Shown: in pieces, positions 1 through 8,554 of the stretch | Layout of the letters: the number at the start of each line of letters is the position of its first letter | How positions within the stretch are numbered: the first letter of the stretch is position 1 | Assembly: GCA_905233845.1 (NCBI GenBank) | Contig: CAJOFH010000013.1 | Coordinates: 30,531 to 94,530 of the forward strand | Length of the DNA: 64,000 nucleotides | From: an uncultured Muribaculaceae bacterium | GTDB lineage: Bacteria; Bacteroidota; Bacteroidia; Bacteroidales; Muribaculaceae | Reading direction: 5' to 3' | The notes under the pieces: generated by a model | Databases searched by the model: none | What the model saw: the letters and a program-made list of their open reading frames with translations, nothing else | Told to the model about the DNA's origin: nothing | Translations under genes and position numbers: made by a program

Positions 1-67
1 ACATTTTTCTCATATTGTTGTGTTGCCCATTCCTGTGTGTTATTTTTGTTATTACAGGTTTGCATGC

Positions 68-152
68 CATAAACACATGGTGTAAAAAGAAATAACTCCC
101 ATGTGTTATGAAAGTCTGAGCGGTTGATTTACAAAAAAGGTAAATCAACCGC
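68..152. terminator. Two hairpins in the left intergenic region
   Basis: Bases 120-152 form a perfect 13-bp inverted repeat (GCGGTTGATTTAC and its complement) around a 7-nt A-rich loop. Just upstream, 68-80 and 98-110 are a second, imperfect inverted repeat. Neither is followed by a clean T-run, so a terminator or a protein-binding palindrome are both possible. No gene is seen in 1-301; the rest is A+T-rich. Confidence 0.4.
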
Positions 153-301
153 AGGTGATTTTCCAAGAGAATGCTGATCTGCATGAGACTACCAACGCCT
201 GATGAATAATAAATCGCTAAAAGTAAACGGAAATAGGAGCTTAATAAACATAATAATATGGTTTTTAATCCGTTAATTATAAAAGAAATAGTTTATATGT
301 T

Positions 302-778
302 ATGGCGATAATAGAACAATGTCGAAAATGTAGAAGGAACTTGAGTGATTGCCCGTATTATGTACAGGAAGAAGTGAAACCATGCAAAAACTATATGTAC
401 CCGATAGATAATAGCACTTTTTTTAGCAACTTCTTGAGTCGAAAAGGAAGAATAGGAAAAACACAATATCAGGTTATTGGATTAATATCTTTGTGTGTGC
501 TTTTTCTCTGTATGTATTTAGCGAGTATTATAGTAGGCTTTCTCATGGCCTATAATATCAATATATTTGTTTGTGTAATTATTTTTTTTCTTATTATTAC
601 CCCACCGTTTATTATTATTAGTTTTGCCAAAAAAAGACGTTGCAATGACTTAGGAACAAGTTCTCGATATACAACGTTTAAGGAGTCGATTTTTAATAAT
701 GGCGAAGATGGCATAAATGAAAACGGGACAGAACCACTAAAACCATATGCCCCTCAAGTGGAATGGAGAGAAGAATAA
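302..778 (+). CDS. DUF805-like small membrane protein, internally shortened
   Basis: A 158-residue protein with an N-terminal cysteine cluster (CRKCRRNLSDC), then FLSRKGRIGKTQY, which matches the start of the DUF805 membrane fold, two hydrophobic segments (about residues 57-80 and 86-108) and a basic KKRRCNDLG motif. In DUF805 proteins that motif normally leads into a further membrane segment before a closing DGxxGxNxYG-like tail. Here the tail (NGEDGINENG) follows after only about a dozen residues, so a membrane segment appears to be missing. The gene is A+T-rich compared with the phage genes to its right and may be a host gene or prophage cargo. Function of the family is unknown to me. Confidence 0.5.
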   Translation: MAIIEQCRKCRRNLSDCPYYVQEEVKPCKNYMYPIDNSTFFSNFLSRKGRIGKTQYQVIGLISLCVLFLCMYLASIIVGFLMAYNINIFVCVIIFFLIITPPFIIISFAKKRRCNDLGTSSRYTTFKESIFNNGEDGINENGTEPLKPYAPQVEWREE

Positions 779-842
779 AGGTGTTCATATGAAAAAACAG
801 GGTACGACTCACTTCATTTAAATCTAAAAGTATCCCACAATC

Positions 843-1142
843 TTGAATCAGTCCTTTTCGCTCGTGGGCAAAGTCCTCAACATCGAGGGCTTTGCCGTGG
901 GCGAGGACGGTGTAACGCTCACCGCCGCACAAGTGCAGGAGATCGAGCGTGCGCTTGCCGAACGCGACAAACGCAACACCGAGCTCGCCGAACAACTGGA
1001 AGCGGTGAAAAAGTCGCCAGCCGACACTTCCACCGCAGTAATCAATGAAAGCAAGTCCGACACTCACCAACCACTTGACGAGGTGGAGAGTTTTGCACAG
1101 ACTTGCAACAGCTCCCGTGCATTGTACAATCAACTCCCTTGA
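843..1142 (+). pseudogene. Probable 5'-truncated phage scaffold or protease tail
   Basis: The open frame can start only at a TTG and is closed by an in-frame stop (825-827) a few codons upstream. The product (VGKVLNIEGFAVGEDG, then a charged helix rich in E, A and R) resembles the C-terminal, scaffold-like part of a head protein that usually precedes the major capsid gene. It lies 58 bp before the capsid gene, where a protease or scaffold is expected, and its high-G+C composition matches the phage while the DNA to the left does not. I infer that a rearrangement removed the 5' part. A short intact gene using TTG is the alternative. Confidence 0.45.
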
Positions 1143-1200
1143 TTGACGAAGCAGCTCATGAAATCACAGAATCCAAACCCTAATCCAAGAAAAACACACT

Positions 1201-2175
1201 ATGGCAGGAAGACTTAATTTCACCCTGGAAGACTATCAGACCGCGGCCATCAAATGGCGCAAGGATCTGCTTATGCTTCCCATCATCGGAATCTCCGACA
1301 CCCTGCAATATATGACAGGGCGTCCCGGAATCCGATACAAAGAGATTGTGGGCACCATCAATGCTGATGCCCAGTTTGCTCCCTACAAGTCCAACCGACG
1401 CGCCGACGTGGATCTCACGCTCGACCACCGCACGCTGGAGACCCACTTCGGCAATGTGGTGCTCGACTTCGAGCCGAACACCGCCATCAGCACACTGCTC
1501 GGCACCGGCGCAACGAAAGGCGACGGTCAGATGACCACGCCCACCGCTTTGCACGTGCTGGCACTTATCGCAAAAGGCTTGTCCTCGCACCTCAATGATG
1601 CTATTTGGAACGGCGTGCGTGATGCCAATGGCGACACCACTCACGATTTGTTCGATGGCTTCGACACTATCACCGAAGCGGAGATTGCCGCCGAGACCAT
1701 CAGTGAAACCAACAAGAACTACATGAAGCTCACTGAAGAAATCACCGCCGCCAACGCCGTTGACGTGGCGAAGGAGATTCTTTATTCGCTTGACCCACGC
1801 TTGCGTGCAAAAGACTTGAACTTGTACTGCTCGCAGGACTTCGCCGACAAGTACAACGAGGCCATGTTGCTTACCCACGGTGGTATTAACTACTACAACC
1901 AGTTCAATCAGAACTGCGTCGAGGGAAGCAACGGACGTTTGCACATCGTGCCGCTCTACAACAAGACCGACAGCAAATTCTTCCACGTCACACCCAAGAG
2001 CAATATGCTCGTGGGCTATGACCAGATGGGCGACGTGGAAAGCATCATGGTCAAGGAGTATGCTCCTTTCGTGCTTACCTACATCGCCACCATGTTCTTT
2101 GGTGTGCAGTTCGAGAGCATCGACTACCGCACACTCAAAGTAATTGAGTTGGCTGACAATGATTCAAATCCATAA
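1201..2175 (+). CDS. Phage major capsid protein
   Basis: A 324-residue protein beginning MAGRLNFTLEDY, the length and layout of HK97-fold capsid proteins from Bacteroidales phages: an N-terminal arm, a central alpha/beta region (DVAKEILYSLDPRLRAKDLNLYCS) typical of the A-domain and a C-terminal strand region ending near FESIDYRTLKVIEL. It forms the head shell. It is followed by a tube-like protein after a 24-bp gap. No separate protease is visible upstream except the truncated frame at 843-1142. The call rests on fold-like pattern, size and position, not on one diagnostic motif. Confidence 0.75.
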   Translation: MAGRLNFTLEDYQTAAIKWRKDLLMLPIIGISDTLQYMTGRPGIRYKEIVGTINADAQFAPYKSNRRADVDLTLDHRTLETHFGNVVLDFEPNTAISTLLGTGATKGDGQMTTPTALHVLALIAKGLSSHLNDAIWNGVRDANGDTTHDLFDGFDTITEAEIAAETISETNKNYMKLTEEITAANAVDVAKEILYSLDPRLRAKDLNLYCSQDFADKYNEAMLLTHGGINYYNQFNQNCVEGSNGRLHIVPLYNKTDSKFFHVTPKSNMLVGYDQMGDVESIMVKEYAPFVLTYIATMFFGVQFESIDYRTLKVIELADNDSNP

Positions 2176-2199
2176 CCCATAAAATCCACACATCGTATT

Positions 2200-2853
2200 A
2201 TGGCAACGAATTGTACCAGTATTCAAAACTCGCTCGCTTGGTGTCAGGGAACGCCCGAACTCCCTGGCATCAAGAGGCGAATCTACTACATCAGCAAAGA
2301 CCAAATCGTGAATTGGCCTACGCTCCAGCACGACACGCATGGTCGTCTCACTTCGGCAGTGTATAACGGCAACTTCGAGCTTGCCGCCGATGCCACTTGG
2401 AAGTTCATCGACATCCTGCCCGATAAGTCACAGCTCACCAGTGAGGCACAGGGCGAATACCCCAGCCAGACGCAGTTGAACAAGCTGACCGCAGTTCACC
2501 CAGGAGTGGGCGTTAACGCTTCGGCTCTTGCCGCTTACGTCAACAACTGCGACTGCGTGTTCCTTGTCGAGACAGTCAGAGGACGTTACCGTGTAGTCGG
2601 CAGCGAGAAATGGCAGGTCAAGTCCACGGTCGCACAGGATCTCGGACAAGGTGCCACCGGCACCACCAGCACCACGCTCTCGGTGGAAGCCACCGACGAG
2701 TGCCCCGCTCCCTTCTACAACGGAAAGATTGAGACCGAGGACGGTGTAATCAACCCGTCTGGCACTGCTACACAGTGGAACGGCGATGACCAAATCGCCG
2801 GTCCAGTCCAAATGGATCCGAATGACCAAATCGCCGAACCATACAATCCCTAA
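2200..2853 (+). CDS. Phage structural protein, probably tail tube
   Basis: A 217-residue protein with alternating short beta-strand patterns (GIKRRIYYISKDQIVNWP; TSAVYNGNFELAADATWKFID) and a threonine/glycine-rich C-terminus, the type of sequence seen in tail tube proteins. It directly follows the capsid gene in the same operon. Tube proteins usually sit nearer the tape measure gene, which here is 28 kb away, so the assignment is from sequence style only. A head decoration protein is the main alternative. Confidence 0.5.
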   Translation: MATNCTSIQNSLAWCQGTPELPGIKRRIYYISKDQIVNWPTLQHDTHGRLTSAVYNGNFELAADATWKFIDILPDKSQLTSEAQGEYPSQTQLNKLTAVHPGVGVNASALAAYVNNCDCVFLVETVRGRYRVVGSEKWQVKSTVAQDLGQGATGTTSTTLSVEATDECPAPFYNGKIETEDGVINPSGTATQWNGDDQIAGPVQMDPNDQIAEPYNP

Positions 2854-2868
2854 TGACTGCCAATCGGC

Positions 2869-3555
2869 ATGATTGACAGCCAGCGCGACATCGGGAGAAC
2901 ATCGGTCGACATGGGAGAGGTCTTGCGCGACATCTCCTTTCCTAATGCCGACCTTGATTCTCTCGATGTTTCATTTCCCGACAGCGGTTCTGCACCCCAG
3001 AGCCGCGCCCAACAAAAGGATTTGTTTGCCGTGCAGAAACGCAAGTCGTGGGATAAGTCCACCGAGGCTCGGTGTGACTTCTCCTATAGGCTTCGGCTGA
3101 CACGTCGCTCGGACATCAACTTTATCTCCATCTGGCAAAAGACCGTCTACGGACGCACACTCACCGACATCAAGGGCGACCCTGATATGGTGGACTTCTT
3201 TGCCGTCAGCATTTGCCCGGTCATCAAGGAAATGCTCGGCTACAACCTCAAAGATGGTAACTGGTGCATTGTCACTTCACCGAAACGCCGTCACAAGGTC
3301 AAGAACTTTTCGACGCTCATCAGCGAGAAATTGGGGCAAATGCTGGAGATTCCGTTTTACGAGGACGTGGCATTTTGCCACACTAAACAACGGGTGAACG
3401 CTGTTTTTGACCTCAATGTACTGCCCAAGGAGCCAAACATCATTGTCTATGATGACTTTGTGACAACGGGGCAGACATTGGCGGCTATGCGCAGGTTGCT
3501 CCAGCCGTTGGGCAAAAATCTCGTTTGGTTTACTAACGTCAACAATAAGCTTTGA
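2869..3555 (+). CDS. Phosphoribosyltransferase-fold (ComF-like) protein
   Basis: A 228-residue protein whose C-terminal half carries the PRPP-binding signature of type I phosphoribosyltransferases, NIIVYDDFVTTGQTLAAM (about residues 193-210), comparable to the VDDvxTTGxT loop. The N-terminal 70 residues are charged and probably disordered. The family binds PRPP, but the acceptor cannot be read from sequence. It sits between capsid/tube and terminase genes, 4 bp before the next gene, so it is made with the morphogenesis genes. A role in nucleotide salvage, in DNA modification or as a non-catalytic structural protein are all open. Confidence 0.75.
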   Translation: MIDSQRDIGRTSVDMGEVLRDISFPNADLDSLDVSFPDSGSAPQSRAQQKDLFAVQKRKSWDKSTEARCDFSYRLRLTRRSDINFISIWQKTVYGRTLTDIKGDPDMVDFFAVSICPVIKEMLGYNLKDGNWCIVTSPKRRHKVKNFSTLISEKLGQMLEIPFYEDVAFCHTKQRVNAVFDLNVLPKEPNIIVYDDFVTTGQTLAAMRRLLQPLGKNLVWFTNVNNKL

Positions 3556-3558
3556 AAT

Positions 3559-4290
3559 ATGAACGAAGAATTTACCAAGCAGGTACAAGATTGGCTGAAT
3601 ACTGCCGCCGAGGAGCGAGACAACGCACAAGGCGCGTTGCTCTTGCTCAAACTCACCGGCAACCAAATCATGTACCGAAATCTGATGGCTAATCCGAAAC
3701 GGAACGCCCAGTTTATTGAATACCAGTTGCAGAAACGGCTCAACTTCCGGCTAGCCAAGCTGACCCATGAACAGGTAGAGCAAATGCAGTCGCAAGTCAA
3801 TGTCATCGTAACGAAACGACACCTTGAACCGAAGCAGGAAAACCCTGCCAACGAGTTCCGCAAAGGCAAGCGTGCCGACCACGACACGCTGCCCGATGAG
3901 ATTCAGGCCCTCTATGTCGAGAACCTGGGCATCCTTCATAAGATGCGCGAGCTTCACCTGCGGCTGCGTAATCTCTCCACAGAGGAAAATCCTGCTCGTG
4001 ACTGCGACCGCTATCCGTTCCTCAAAGAACTTATCGAACTTGATAAGCGGCTGCACGCCAATTGGGAGCAGTATGACCACTTCACAGGTGCCGACGGCGA
4101 GGCGGTGATGACTGCCGACGCACGCGAGGAGAGTAAGAAGGCAGTCCGCTGGATTAACCTTGCCAAAGGCAGATATGCCAAAAAGCCAAGCGAGGAACTG
4201 AAAAGTCAGATCCTCGACTTCTATGGCAAGGTCATCAATCCTACGGACAAACTCACCAGTGATTTGAAGAAGCTGGGATTACTTGAATGA
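3559..4290 (+). CDS. Conserved-type phage protein of unknown function, helical
   Basis: A 243-residue, mostly helical and strongly charged protein with no motif I recognise. It is translationally linked to its neighbours: 3 bp after the phosphoribosyltransferase gene, and its stop overlaps the next start. The pattern of long helices (MRELHLRLRNLSTEENPARD, KKAVRWINLAKGRYAKKPSE) would suit a protein that binds other proteins or DNA. Its fixed place between the phosphoribosyltransferase and PLD-like genes suggests the three act together. Confidence 0.6.
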   Translation: MNEEFTKQVQDWLNTAAEERDNAQGALLLLKLTGNQIMYRNLMANPKRNAQFIEYQLQKRLNFRLAKLTHEQVEQMQSQVNVIVTKRHLEPKQENPANEFRKGKRADHDTLPDEIQALYVENLGILHKMRELHLRLRNLSTEENPARDCDRYPFLKELIELDKRLHANWEQYDHFTGADGEAVMTADAREESKKAVRWINLAKGRYAKKPSEELKSQILDFYGKVINPTDKLTSDLKKLGLLE

Positions 4291-4808
4291 AAAGAACGGC
4301 TGACATATCGGACTTCCTAAAACCCATTCGGGAGAAGCCCTATCAAGCCTACTTGTCAAATGCCTTGCAGGTGGCGGACGTTCTCGACTGGGTGTTGCGA
4401 CAACTCGGCAAGTCCGAGGTGTGGCAGACATCGTTCTCAATCAGCGAGGAGTTCATTCGCCGATTGTACTTCATCGAGAAGTCCGGGCTCGTCACTCGGT
4501 TCAACCTCGTGCTCGACCACAAGGCCACCAACAAGACGCTGAAACTGTGGGCGTTCATCACGCAGGTAATCACCACCACCTACCTTGCCGACAACCACAG
4601 CAAGGTGCTGCTGGTCAAGAGCGAGAAAGGCGAAATGGTCAGTATCATTACGTCACAAAACCTCACACGAGGTAACAGGTGTGAGAGTGCCGTAGTGACA
4701 ACCGACCCTCAAATTTTCGCCACGCTCTTTGCTCAAATCGAAGATTTAATCACCAATCATTCTGTCCCACTCAATGACCTATTCAGAAGCAGAATTGCAG
4801 CAGATTGA
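4287..4808 (+). CDS. PLD-superfamily-like protein with a single HxK motif
   Basis: A 173-residue protein with a half-size phospholipase D-like fold: strands around VWQTSFSISEEFIRRL, then DNHSKVLLVKSEKG and ITSQNLTRGNR near residues 105-132. The HxK followed by a serine/asparagine pair is the core of the HKD motif; the aspartate is not obvious. One motif per chain implies a dimeric active site, as in Nuc-type nucleases. It overlaps both neighbouring genes and belongs to the cluster leading to terminase. A nuclease role in packaging or host DNA attack is inference; loss of the aspartate could mean binding only. Confidence 0.6.
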   Translation: MKRTADISDFLKPIREKPYQAYLSNALQVADVLDWVLRQLGKSEVWQTSFSISEEFIRRLYFIEKSGLVTRFNLVLDHKATNKTLKLWAFITQVITTTYLADNHSKVLLVKSEKGEMVSIITSQNLTRGNRCESAVVTTDPQIFATLFAQIEDLITNHSVPLNDLFRSRIAAD

Positions 4809-5049
4809 GCAGTTCGCATCAATCTACCTCAAAATATCGGACATGGCGGTGATTCTCGGTGTGCCTGTCGAAGTCTTGCGAGAAGACATCGCCGACAAGT
4901 CAACCGCAGTGAGCCAGCACTACCGACGTGGCAAAGCCGCCTCGAAAGTGAAACTGCTTGCGCAAGAAATGCAGCTGGCGCAGGTTGGCTCACCGCTAGC
5001 CATCGAGAACACACATCGCAATCTGCTCGATATGGAAGACGACGAGTAG
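4774..5049 (+). CDS. Small helix-turn-helix protein, candidate terminase accessory
   Basis: A 91-residue protein with a helix-turn-helix-like stretch (DMAVILGVPVEVLREDI, about residues 23-39), the form used by small terminase subunits to read packaging sites. It starts 35 bp inside the previous gene and stops 2 bp before the next one, which also looks like a small terminase subunit. It may therefore be a split N-terminal DNA-binding half of that subunit or a separate regulator. Confidence 0.55.
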   Translation: MTYSEAELQQIEQFASIYLKISDMAVILGVPVEVLREDIADKSTAVSQHYRRGKAASKVKLLAQEMQLAQVGSPLAIENTHRNLLDMEDDE

Positions 5050-5051
5050 TT

Positions 5052-5690
5052 ATGGCACAACACAACACCCTCGATGTTTGCCGTGTCGATTTGTTCACGG
5101 CAGAAGATGAATTGAGGCAACGATACCCCGAAGTTATCGTTGCCCGTGTCCTTCGTATTCGTGACGAATACAACTGGTTTCTCGCCAACCCTGACGCTAA
5201 AGACCGTCAGTTTGTCGAGCAAGCGGTCAGCCGTCACGGCATTAGCAAGGTGCTGGCGTATTCCGACCTTGCCATTGTCAAGGCTCTGCTGCCGCACCTC
5301 GCACAAGCGAGCCGTGACTTCCACCGCTATCGCTATAATGAAATGATCCTTGAAACATTCCAGATGGCGAAGAAACGCAAGGACACGAAGACGATGGAGA
5401 AAGCTGCTTCGTCTTATGCCAAGTTCAACAGAGTTGACCTCGAAGACGAGCAAGCAGTGCCGTATGACCTTATCGTGGTGCAGCCGTTCACGGCAACGGC
5501 AGACCCCACAGTTCTCGGCATTAAGCCCATACCGAACATTCAAGAGCGTATAAATGCGCTCATTAAGAAGTATCAAGCCGAGAACATCGACATCGAGGAC
5601 ATCGAGTTCGAGGAACCCGACCTCGAAATGAAATCCCTTATGCCGAACTATGACGATGAAGAAACCGCAGGAGAAGAAAATATACTTTAA
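5052..5690 (+). CDS. Candidate terminase small subunit
   Basis: A 212-residue protein immediately upstream of, and overlapping by 41 bp, the terminase large subunit gene. It is helical in the first 130 residues (including ISKVLAYSDLAIVKALLPHL), then has a low-complexity acidic tail (IDIEDIEFEEPDLEMKS) that could contact the large subunit. Position, size and the acidic tail fit a small subunit that recognises phage DNA and loads the motor. I see no decisive motif. Confidence 0.55.
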   Translation: MAQHNTLDVCRVDLFTAEDELRQRYPEVIVARVLRIRDEYNWFLANPDAKDRQFVEQAVSRHGISKVLAYSDLAIVKALLPHLAQASRDFHRYRYNEMILETFQMAKKRKDTKTMEKAASSYAKFNRVDLEDEQAVPYDLIVVQPFTATADPTVLGIKPIPNIQERINALIKKYQAENIDIEDIEFEEPDLEMKSLMPNYDDEETAGEENIL

Positions 5691-7290
5691 TGCGCCGCAA
5701 CGCTTGACGCAGCTTATTGGTGCCAATACCACCGTAATTGTCGCTGGCCGTCGAACAGGCAAGACGGACAGCATCGCCTCGCCATTCGTGTTGCGCAATA
5801 TGCAACGAATGCCTGGCAGCACTGGCGGCATTGTCGTGCCGACCTACAAGCACGGACTGACAAACACCATTCCGGGCTTGCTGGCGGCGTGGAAACGATG
5901 GGGATTTCTCAATGGCGTGCATTATGTCATCGGGCGAAAACCGCCCAAGTCATTCGGCAAGCCCATCATCGAGCCTGCCGAATATGAGCACGTCATTACT
6001 TTCTACAACGGTTCTTGCGCCATCATCATTTCGCAAGACCGACCGGGCAGTTCCAATTCGCTGACACTTTCGTGGCTGCTCATCGACGAGGCAAAGTTCA
6101 TAGACTATGAACGCCTCAAAGATGAAACACTCCCTGCCAACGGCGGCATTAAATCGTATTTCGGACATCATTCGTTCAACCACTCCGTGATGATCCTATC
6201 CGATATGCCGCAGACGCAGAAAGGCTCGTGGTTTCTCCACTACCAAGAAAAGATGGACGTTGACCTTATCGAGACGATTAAGGGCACCGTCTATGAGATT
6301 TGGCACGTCAAGCAACGCATACGCGAGCTTGTCGCTGGTTACAAGTACGTGCCTGATTCTCTCTACGCCTATCTGCGTCGGCTCGACCGCAATCTGAATA
6401 GAATGCGGTCGGTTGCAGTTTACTACAAGGAATATTCCTCGATAGAAAACCTGCAACTGCTGGGCGAGAGCTACATCAAGCAAATGAAACGAGACCTCAC
6501 GCCAAAGACTTTCCAGACCTCAATTCTTTGCCAACGAATAGGAATCGCTAAAGACGGCTTCTATTCGTCGATGCGCGAAGCCCATAAATACAACGCCAGC
6601 GACTTCGATTATCTCGACTCGCTTGGCTATGACTTCAACGAAAGTCAGTTGGACTGCCGAGCCGACAAGGACTTGAATCCTTTCGCGCCCATTTGCATCG
6701 GAATGGACTACAACGCCAACATCAACTGGATTGTTGCCGGTCAGCCGCACGGCAGACGGCTCAATGTCATCAAGTCCTTTTACACCAAGTTTGAGCGCAA
6801 GATACCTGCGCTCATTGATGATTTCTGTCGATACTATGCCCACCACCAATGCAAGGTCGTGGTTTACTACTACGACAGTACCGCTCTCGGCGGCAACTAT
6901 GCCGTCAACGAGCAGGACTTCCATTGGGTGGTGTGCCACGAGTTTGAGCGGCACGGCTGGCAAGTCGAGGACATCAACCTCGGCAATCCCATGCGGCACG
7001 ATGAGAAATACTTGCTCATCAACCAGGGCTTTGCTGGAAAGCAACGCCTGATGCCGATGTTCAACCGCCAAAACAACGATGACCTCATTTTGGCTGTTCA
7101 GACCGCCGGGGTTGTGCGAGGTCGCAACGGCTTCCGCAAGGACAAAGGCGGTGAAAAGTTGGCAGAAACCGAAGAAGATCTGCTCCAACACCGCACCGAC
7201 GGCACGGACGCTTTCGACACCCTATACATAGGCTGTGAAAAGTTTCCGTACCGTGATACCTACGGCATAAATTCGAGCGGTGTTCTCTAA
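5650..7290 (+). CDS. Phage terminase large subunit
   Basis: A 546-residue packaging motor. Walker A is VAGRRTGKTD (about residues 31-40), Walker B with its catalytic acid is WLLIDEAKF (about 142-150), and the RNase H-like nuclease domain begins near residue 350 with IGMDYNAN, followed by VVYYYDST. These are the ATPase and nuclease halves that pump and cut DNA at the procapsid. The ATG at 5650 lies inside the preceding gene; ATG 5656 is an alternative start. The portal gene, usually next, is 11 kb downstream here, separated by the accessory island. Confidence 0.93.
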   Translation: MTMKKPQEKKIYFNAPQRLTQLIGANTTVIVAGRRTGKTDSIASPFVLRNMQRMPGSTGGIVVPTYKHGLTNTIPGLLAAWKRWGFLNGVHYVIGRKPPKSFGKPIIEPAEYEHVITFYNGSCAIIISQDRPGSSNSLTLSWLLIDEAKFIDYERLKDETLPANGGIKSYFGHHSFNHSVMILSDMPQTQKGSWFLHYQEKMDVDLIETIKGTVYEIWHVKQRIRELVAGYKYVPDSLYAYLRRLDRNLNRMRSVAVYYKEYSSIENLQLLGESYIKQMKRDLTPKTFQTSILCQRIGIAKDGFYSSMREAHKYNASDFDYLDSLGYDFNESQLDCRADKDLNPFAPICIGMDYNANINWIVAGQPHGRRLNVIKSFYTKFERKIPALIDDFCRYYAHHQCKVVVYYYDSTALGGNYAVNEQDFHWVVCHEFERHGWQVEDINLGNPMRHDEKYLLINQGFAGKQRLMPMFNRQNNDDLILAVQTAGVVRGRNGFRKDKGGEKLAETEEDLLQHRTDGTDAFDTLYIGCEKFPYRDTYGINSSGVL

Positions 7291-7360
7291 TCGCCTACGT
7301 TGGCACGGAAATTGCTTATACATTTTTGAGAAACAAATGTAAAAATATCCGTGGCCAAAA

Positions 7361-7381
7361 AAATCCATTGCGTTTGGATTT
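7361..7381 (+). terminator. A/T-rich hairpin after terminase
   Basis: A 7-bp stem (AAATCCA and its complement) with a 7-nt loop, preceded by an A-run and followed by ATTAA. It is placed 70 bp after the terminase stop and may end that operon. The T-tract is weak. Confidence 0.4.
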
Positions 7382-7421
7382 ATTAAGGTGAGTGTGCATG
7401 TTTTTTGCACACCCTCAATAG

Positions 7422-7429
7422 TATATTTG
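7422..7429 (+). promoter_or_regulatory. -7 box TATATTTG ahead of the ASCH-like gene
   Basis: TATATTTG matches the Bacteroidota -7 consensus TAnnTTTG, 65 bp before the ATG at 7495. The surrounding string TTTTTGCACACC ... TATATTTGCAG resembles that at 8535-8565 ahead of the CoiA-like gene, so the two cargo genes may share a promoter type. No TTTG lies at the consensus distance. Confidence 0.5.
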
Positions 7430-7494
7430 CAGATTGTTTAAGATGTTGTTACGGCAAATATTTGTCGCAACCCATTAACTATTTGTATTTAGTA

Positions 7495-8244
7495 ATGGAA
7501 CAGACACTTAAATTCACACCCCAGCCTTATGCAACAATGATTGCTAAAGGCTTGCTGAATGCAGTACGAACACGACTGCATTTCGAAAAAGCTCAACGCA
7601 TTTTCATCTATGCGGGTGAGCCAGTAACGAACCCTGCAATGCCCATCGAGTGGCAGCAGGAAGTAATCAACCATCAGCTGTTCGGCAACCTTGCCGAAAC
7701 AAAGGACTTGCCCACCAACGAGCTTGTAGGCTTCGTAGATGTGCTGTGTCCTGCCGACCCCAAGTCGAGTGTGTGGACGCTTGACGAAGAACCTGCCTAC
7801 ATCGTAGGCAACGCCCACGCCTTCGACAACCCTCTTGTCTTTCTCGAAAACGAGCATGGCAATCTTCGTGGCATCGAGGACTTCATCCCCTCGCACGTGT
7901 TCAAACCAGTCAATCCGTTCCTGCTTGACTATGACGAAGAACTTGTGCTGCCCGTCAACCGACGCTTGTTCCACATGGCAGCTATGCGCCAAACGCTGAA
8001 GTTCGAACTTACCGGCTTACTTGCAGTCACCGTTCTTGATGACAATGGCGAACTCAAACCGTTCACAAAATTCACTGTCATCAACAACCGTCGTGCTAAA
8101 TCTTTCCTCTTTGAGGGAGAGATTTGTCACGAACTCACTGCCGATGAAACCGACTTGCAACGCTACCCAAGCGTCACTTCTGCAGATGGTACGACAACGA
8201 GAGCGCAGCTTGTGCTCTCGTGCCGTTATGCGCTCACCGACTGA
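7495..8244 (+). CDS. ASCH/PUA-like domain protein
   Basis: The ORF track starts at 7405, but ATG 7495 follows the promoter box and gives a 249-residue protein starting MEQTLKFTPQPYATMIAKG. This opening, with IFIYAGEP near residue 40, resembles the ASCH fold, a small RNA-binding beta-barrel related to PUA domains. The C-terminal 100 residues are a separate beta-rich part with no match I know. It stands alone between terminators and begins the accessory island. ASCH proteins are common in phages, and some cleave or bind RNA. The role here is not known. Confidence 0.55.
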   Translation: MEQTLKFTPQPYATMIAKGLLNAVRTRLHFEKAQRIFIYAGEPVTNPAMPIEWQQEVINHQLFGNLAETKDLPTNELVGFVDVLCPADPKSSVWTLDEEPAYIVGNAHAFDNPLVFLENEHGNLRGIEDFIPSHVFKPVNPFLLDYDEELVLPVNRRLFHMAAMRQTLKFELTGLLAVTVLDDNGELKPFTKFTVINNRRAKSFLFEGEICHELTADETDLQRYPSVTSADGTTTRAQLVLSCRYALTD

Positions 8245-8278
8245 TTTTTCCTACAAAATCACTCCGTTTAGGAAAAAT
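8244..8278 (+). terminator. Hairpin overlapping the ASCH-like gene stop codon
   Basis: A 9-bp stem, ATTTTTCCT with AGGAAAAAT, enclosing 17 nt, starting in the stop codon at 8242-8244 and ending 5 bp before the next promoter box. It could end the ASCH transcript. Confidence 0.35.
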
Positions 8279-8283
8279 TGTCG

Positions 8284-8291
8284 TACCTTTG
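8284..8291 (+). promoter_or_regulatory. -7 box TACCTTTG for the 8.3-kb small RNA
   Basis: TACCTTTG followed by GC fits the Bacteroidota -7 element well. No open frame follows within 330 bp, but a long structured RNA candidate does. A TTTG at the consensus distance is not evident. Confidence 0.55.
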
Positions 8292-8296
8292 CAATG

Positions 8297-8499
8297 CCGA
8301 AAACATCGTTTTTGACATTACATAGGTTGTTCTAAAGAACATTATGCTTCTCGATGATTTGAAAACGTAGGAACTTTTCATTGATGAACGACGAAAGCAT
8401 AGTGGTTTCTCTCGCATATTGCGTGAGCCACTTTATGCACTCGTTCATCTGGTTATCCTACGACCATCAAATCTAGTGCTGTGGTTCACGCATTTTTTT
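8297..8499 (+). ncRNA. Candidate structured small RNA upstream of CoiA-like gene
   Basis: No reading frame is present, yet the sequence folds into one long rod. Paired blocks are 8356-8362 with 8467-8473, 8366-8372 with 8456-8462, 8383-8391 with 8441-8449, 8397-8401 with 8434-8438, 8402-8405 with 8428-8431 and 8409-8416 with 8420-8427 (one T-T mismatch), closing on a 3-nt loop. Six nested stems of 4-9 bp in 118 nt are far more than expected by chance. A -7 box lies just upstream, and a small hairpin (8478-8491) followed by seven Ts (8493-8499) acts as terminator. The gene for a CoiA-like nuclease begins 127 bp further on. Function unknown. Confidence 0.6.
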
Positions 8500-8554
8500 A
8501 GCTCCGTTAAGTTTTTTCTATTTTAGTGTGCAAGATTTTTGCTCACCTGTGATA

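Noticed and set aside
1-840. Left attachment site of the prophage
   Set aside because: No copy of the tRNA-Pro 3' sequence is present there, so the left end must be outside the window.
7405-7494. Upstream extension of the ASCH-like gene
   Set aside because: It would start before the -7 box; ATG 7495 is the natural start.
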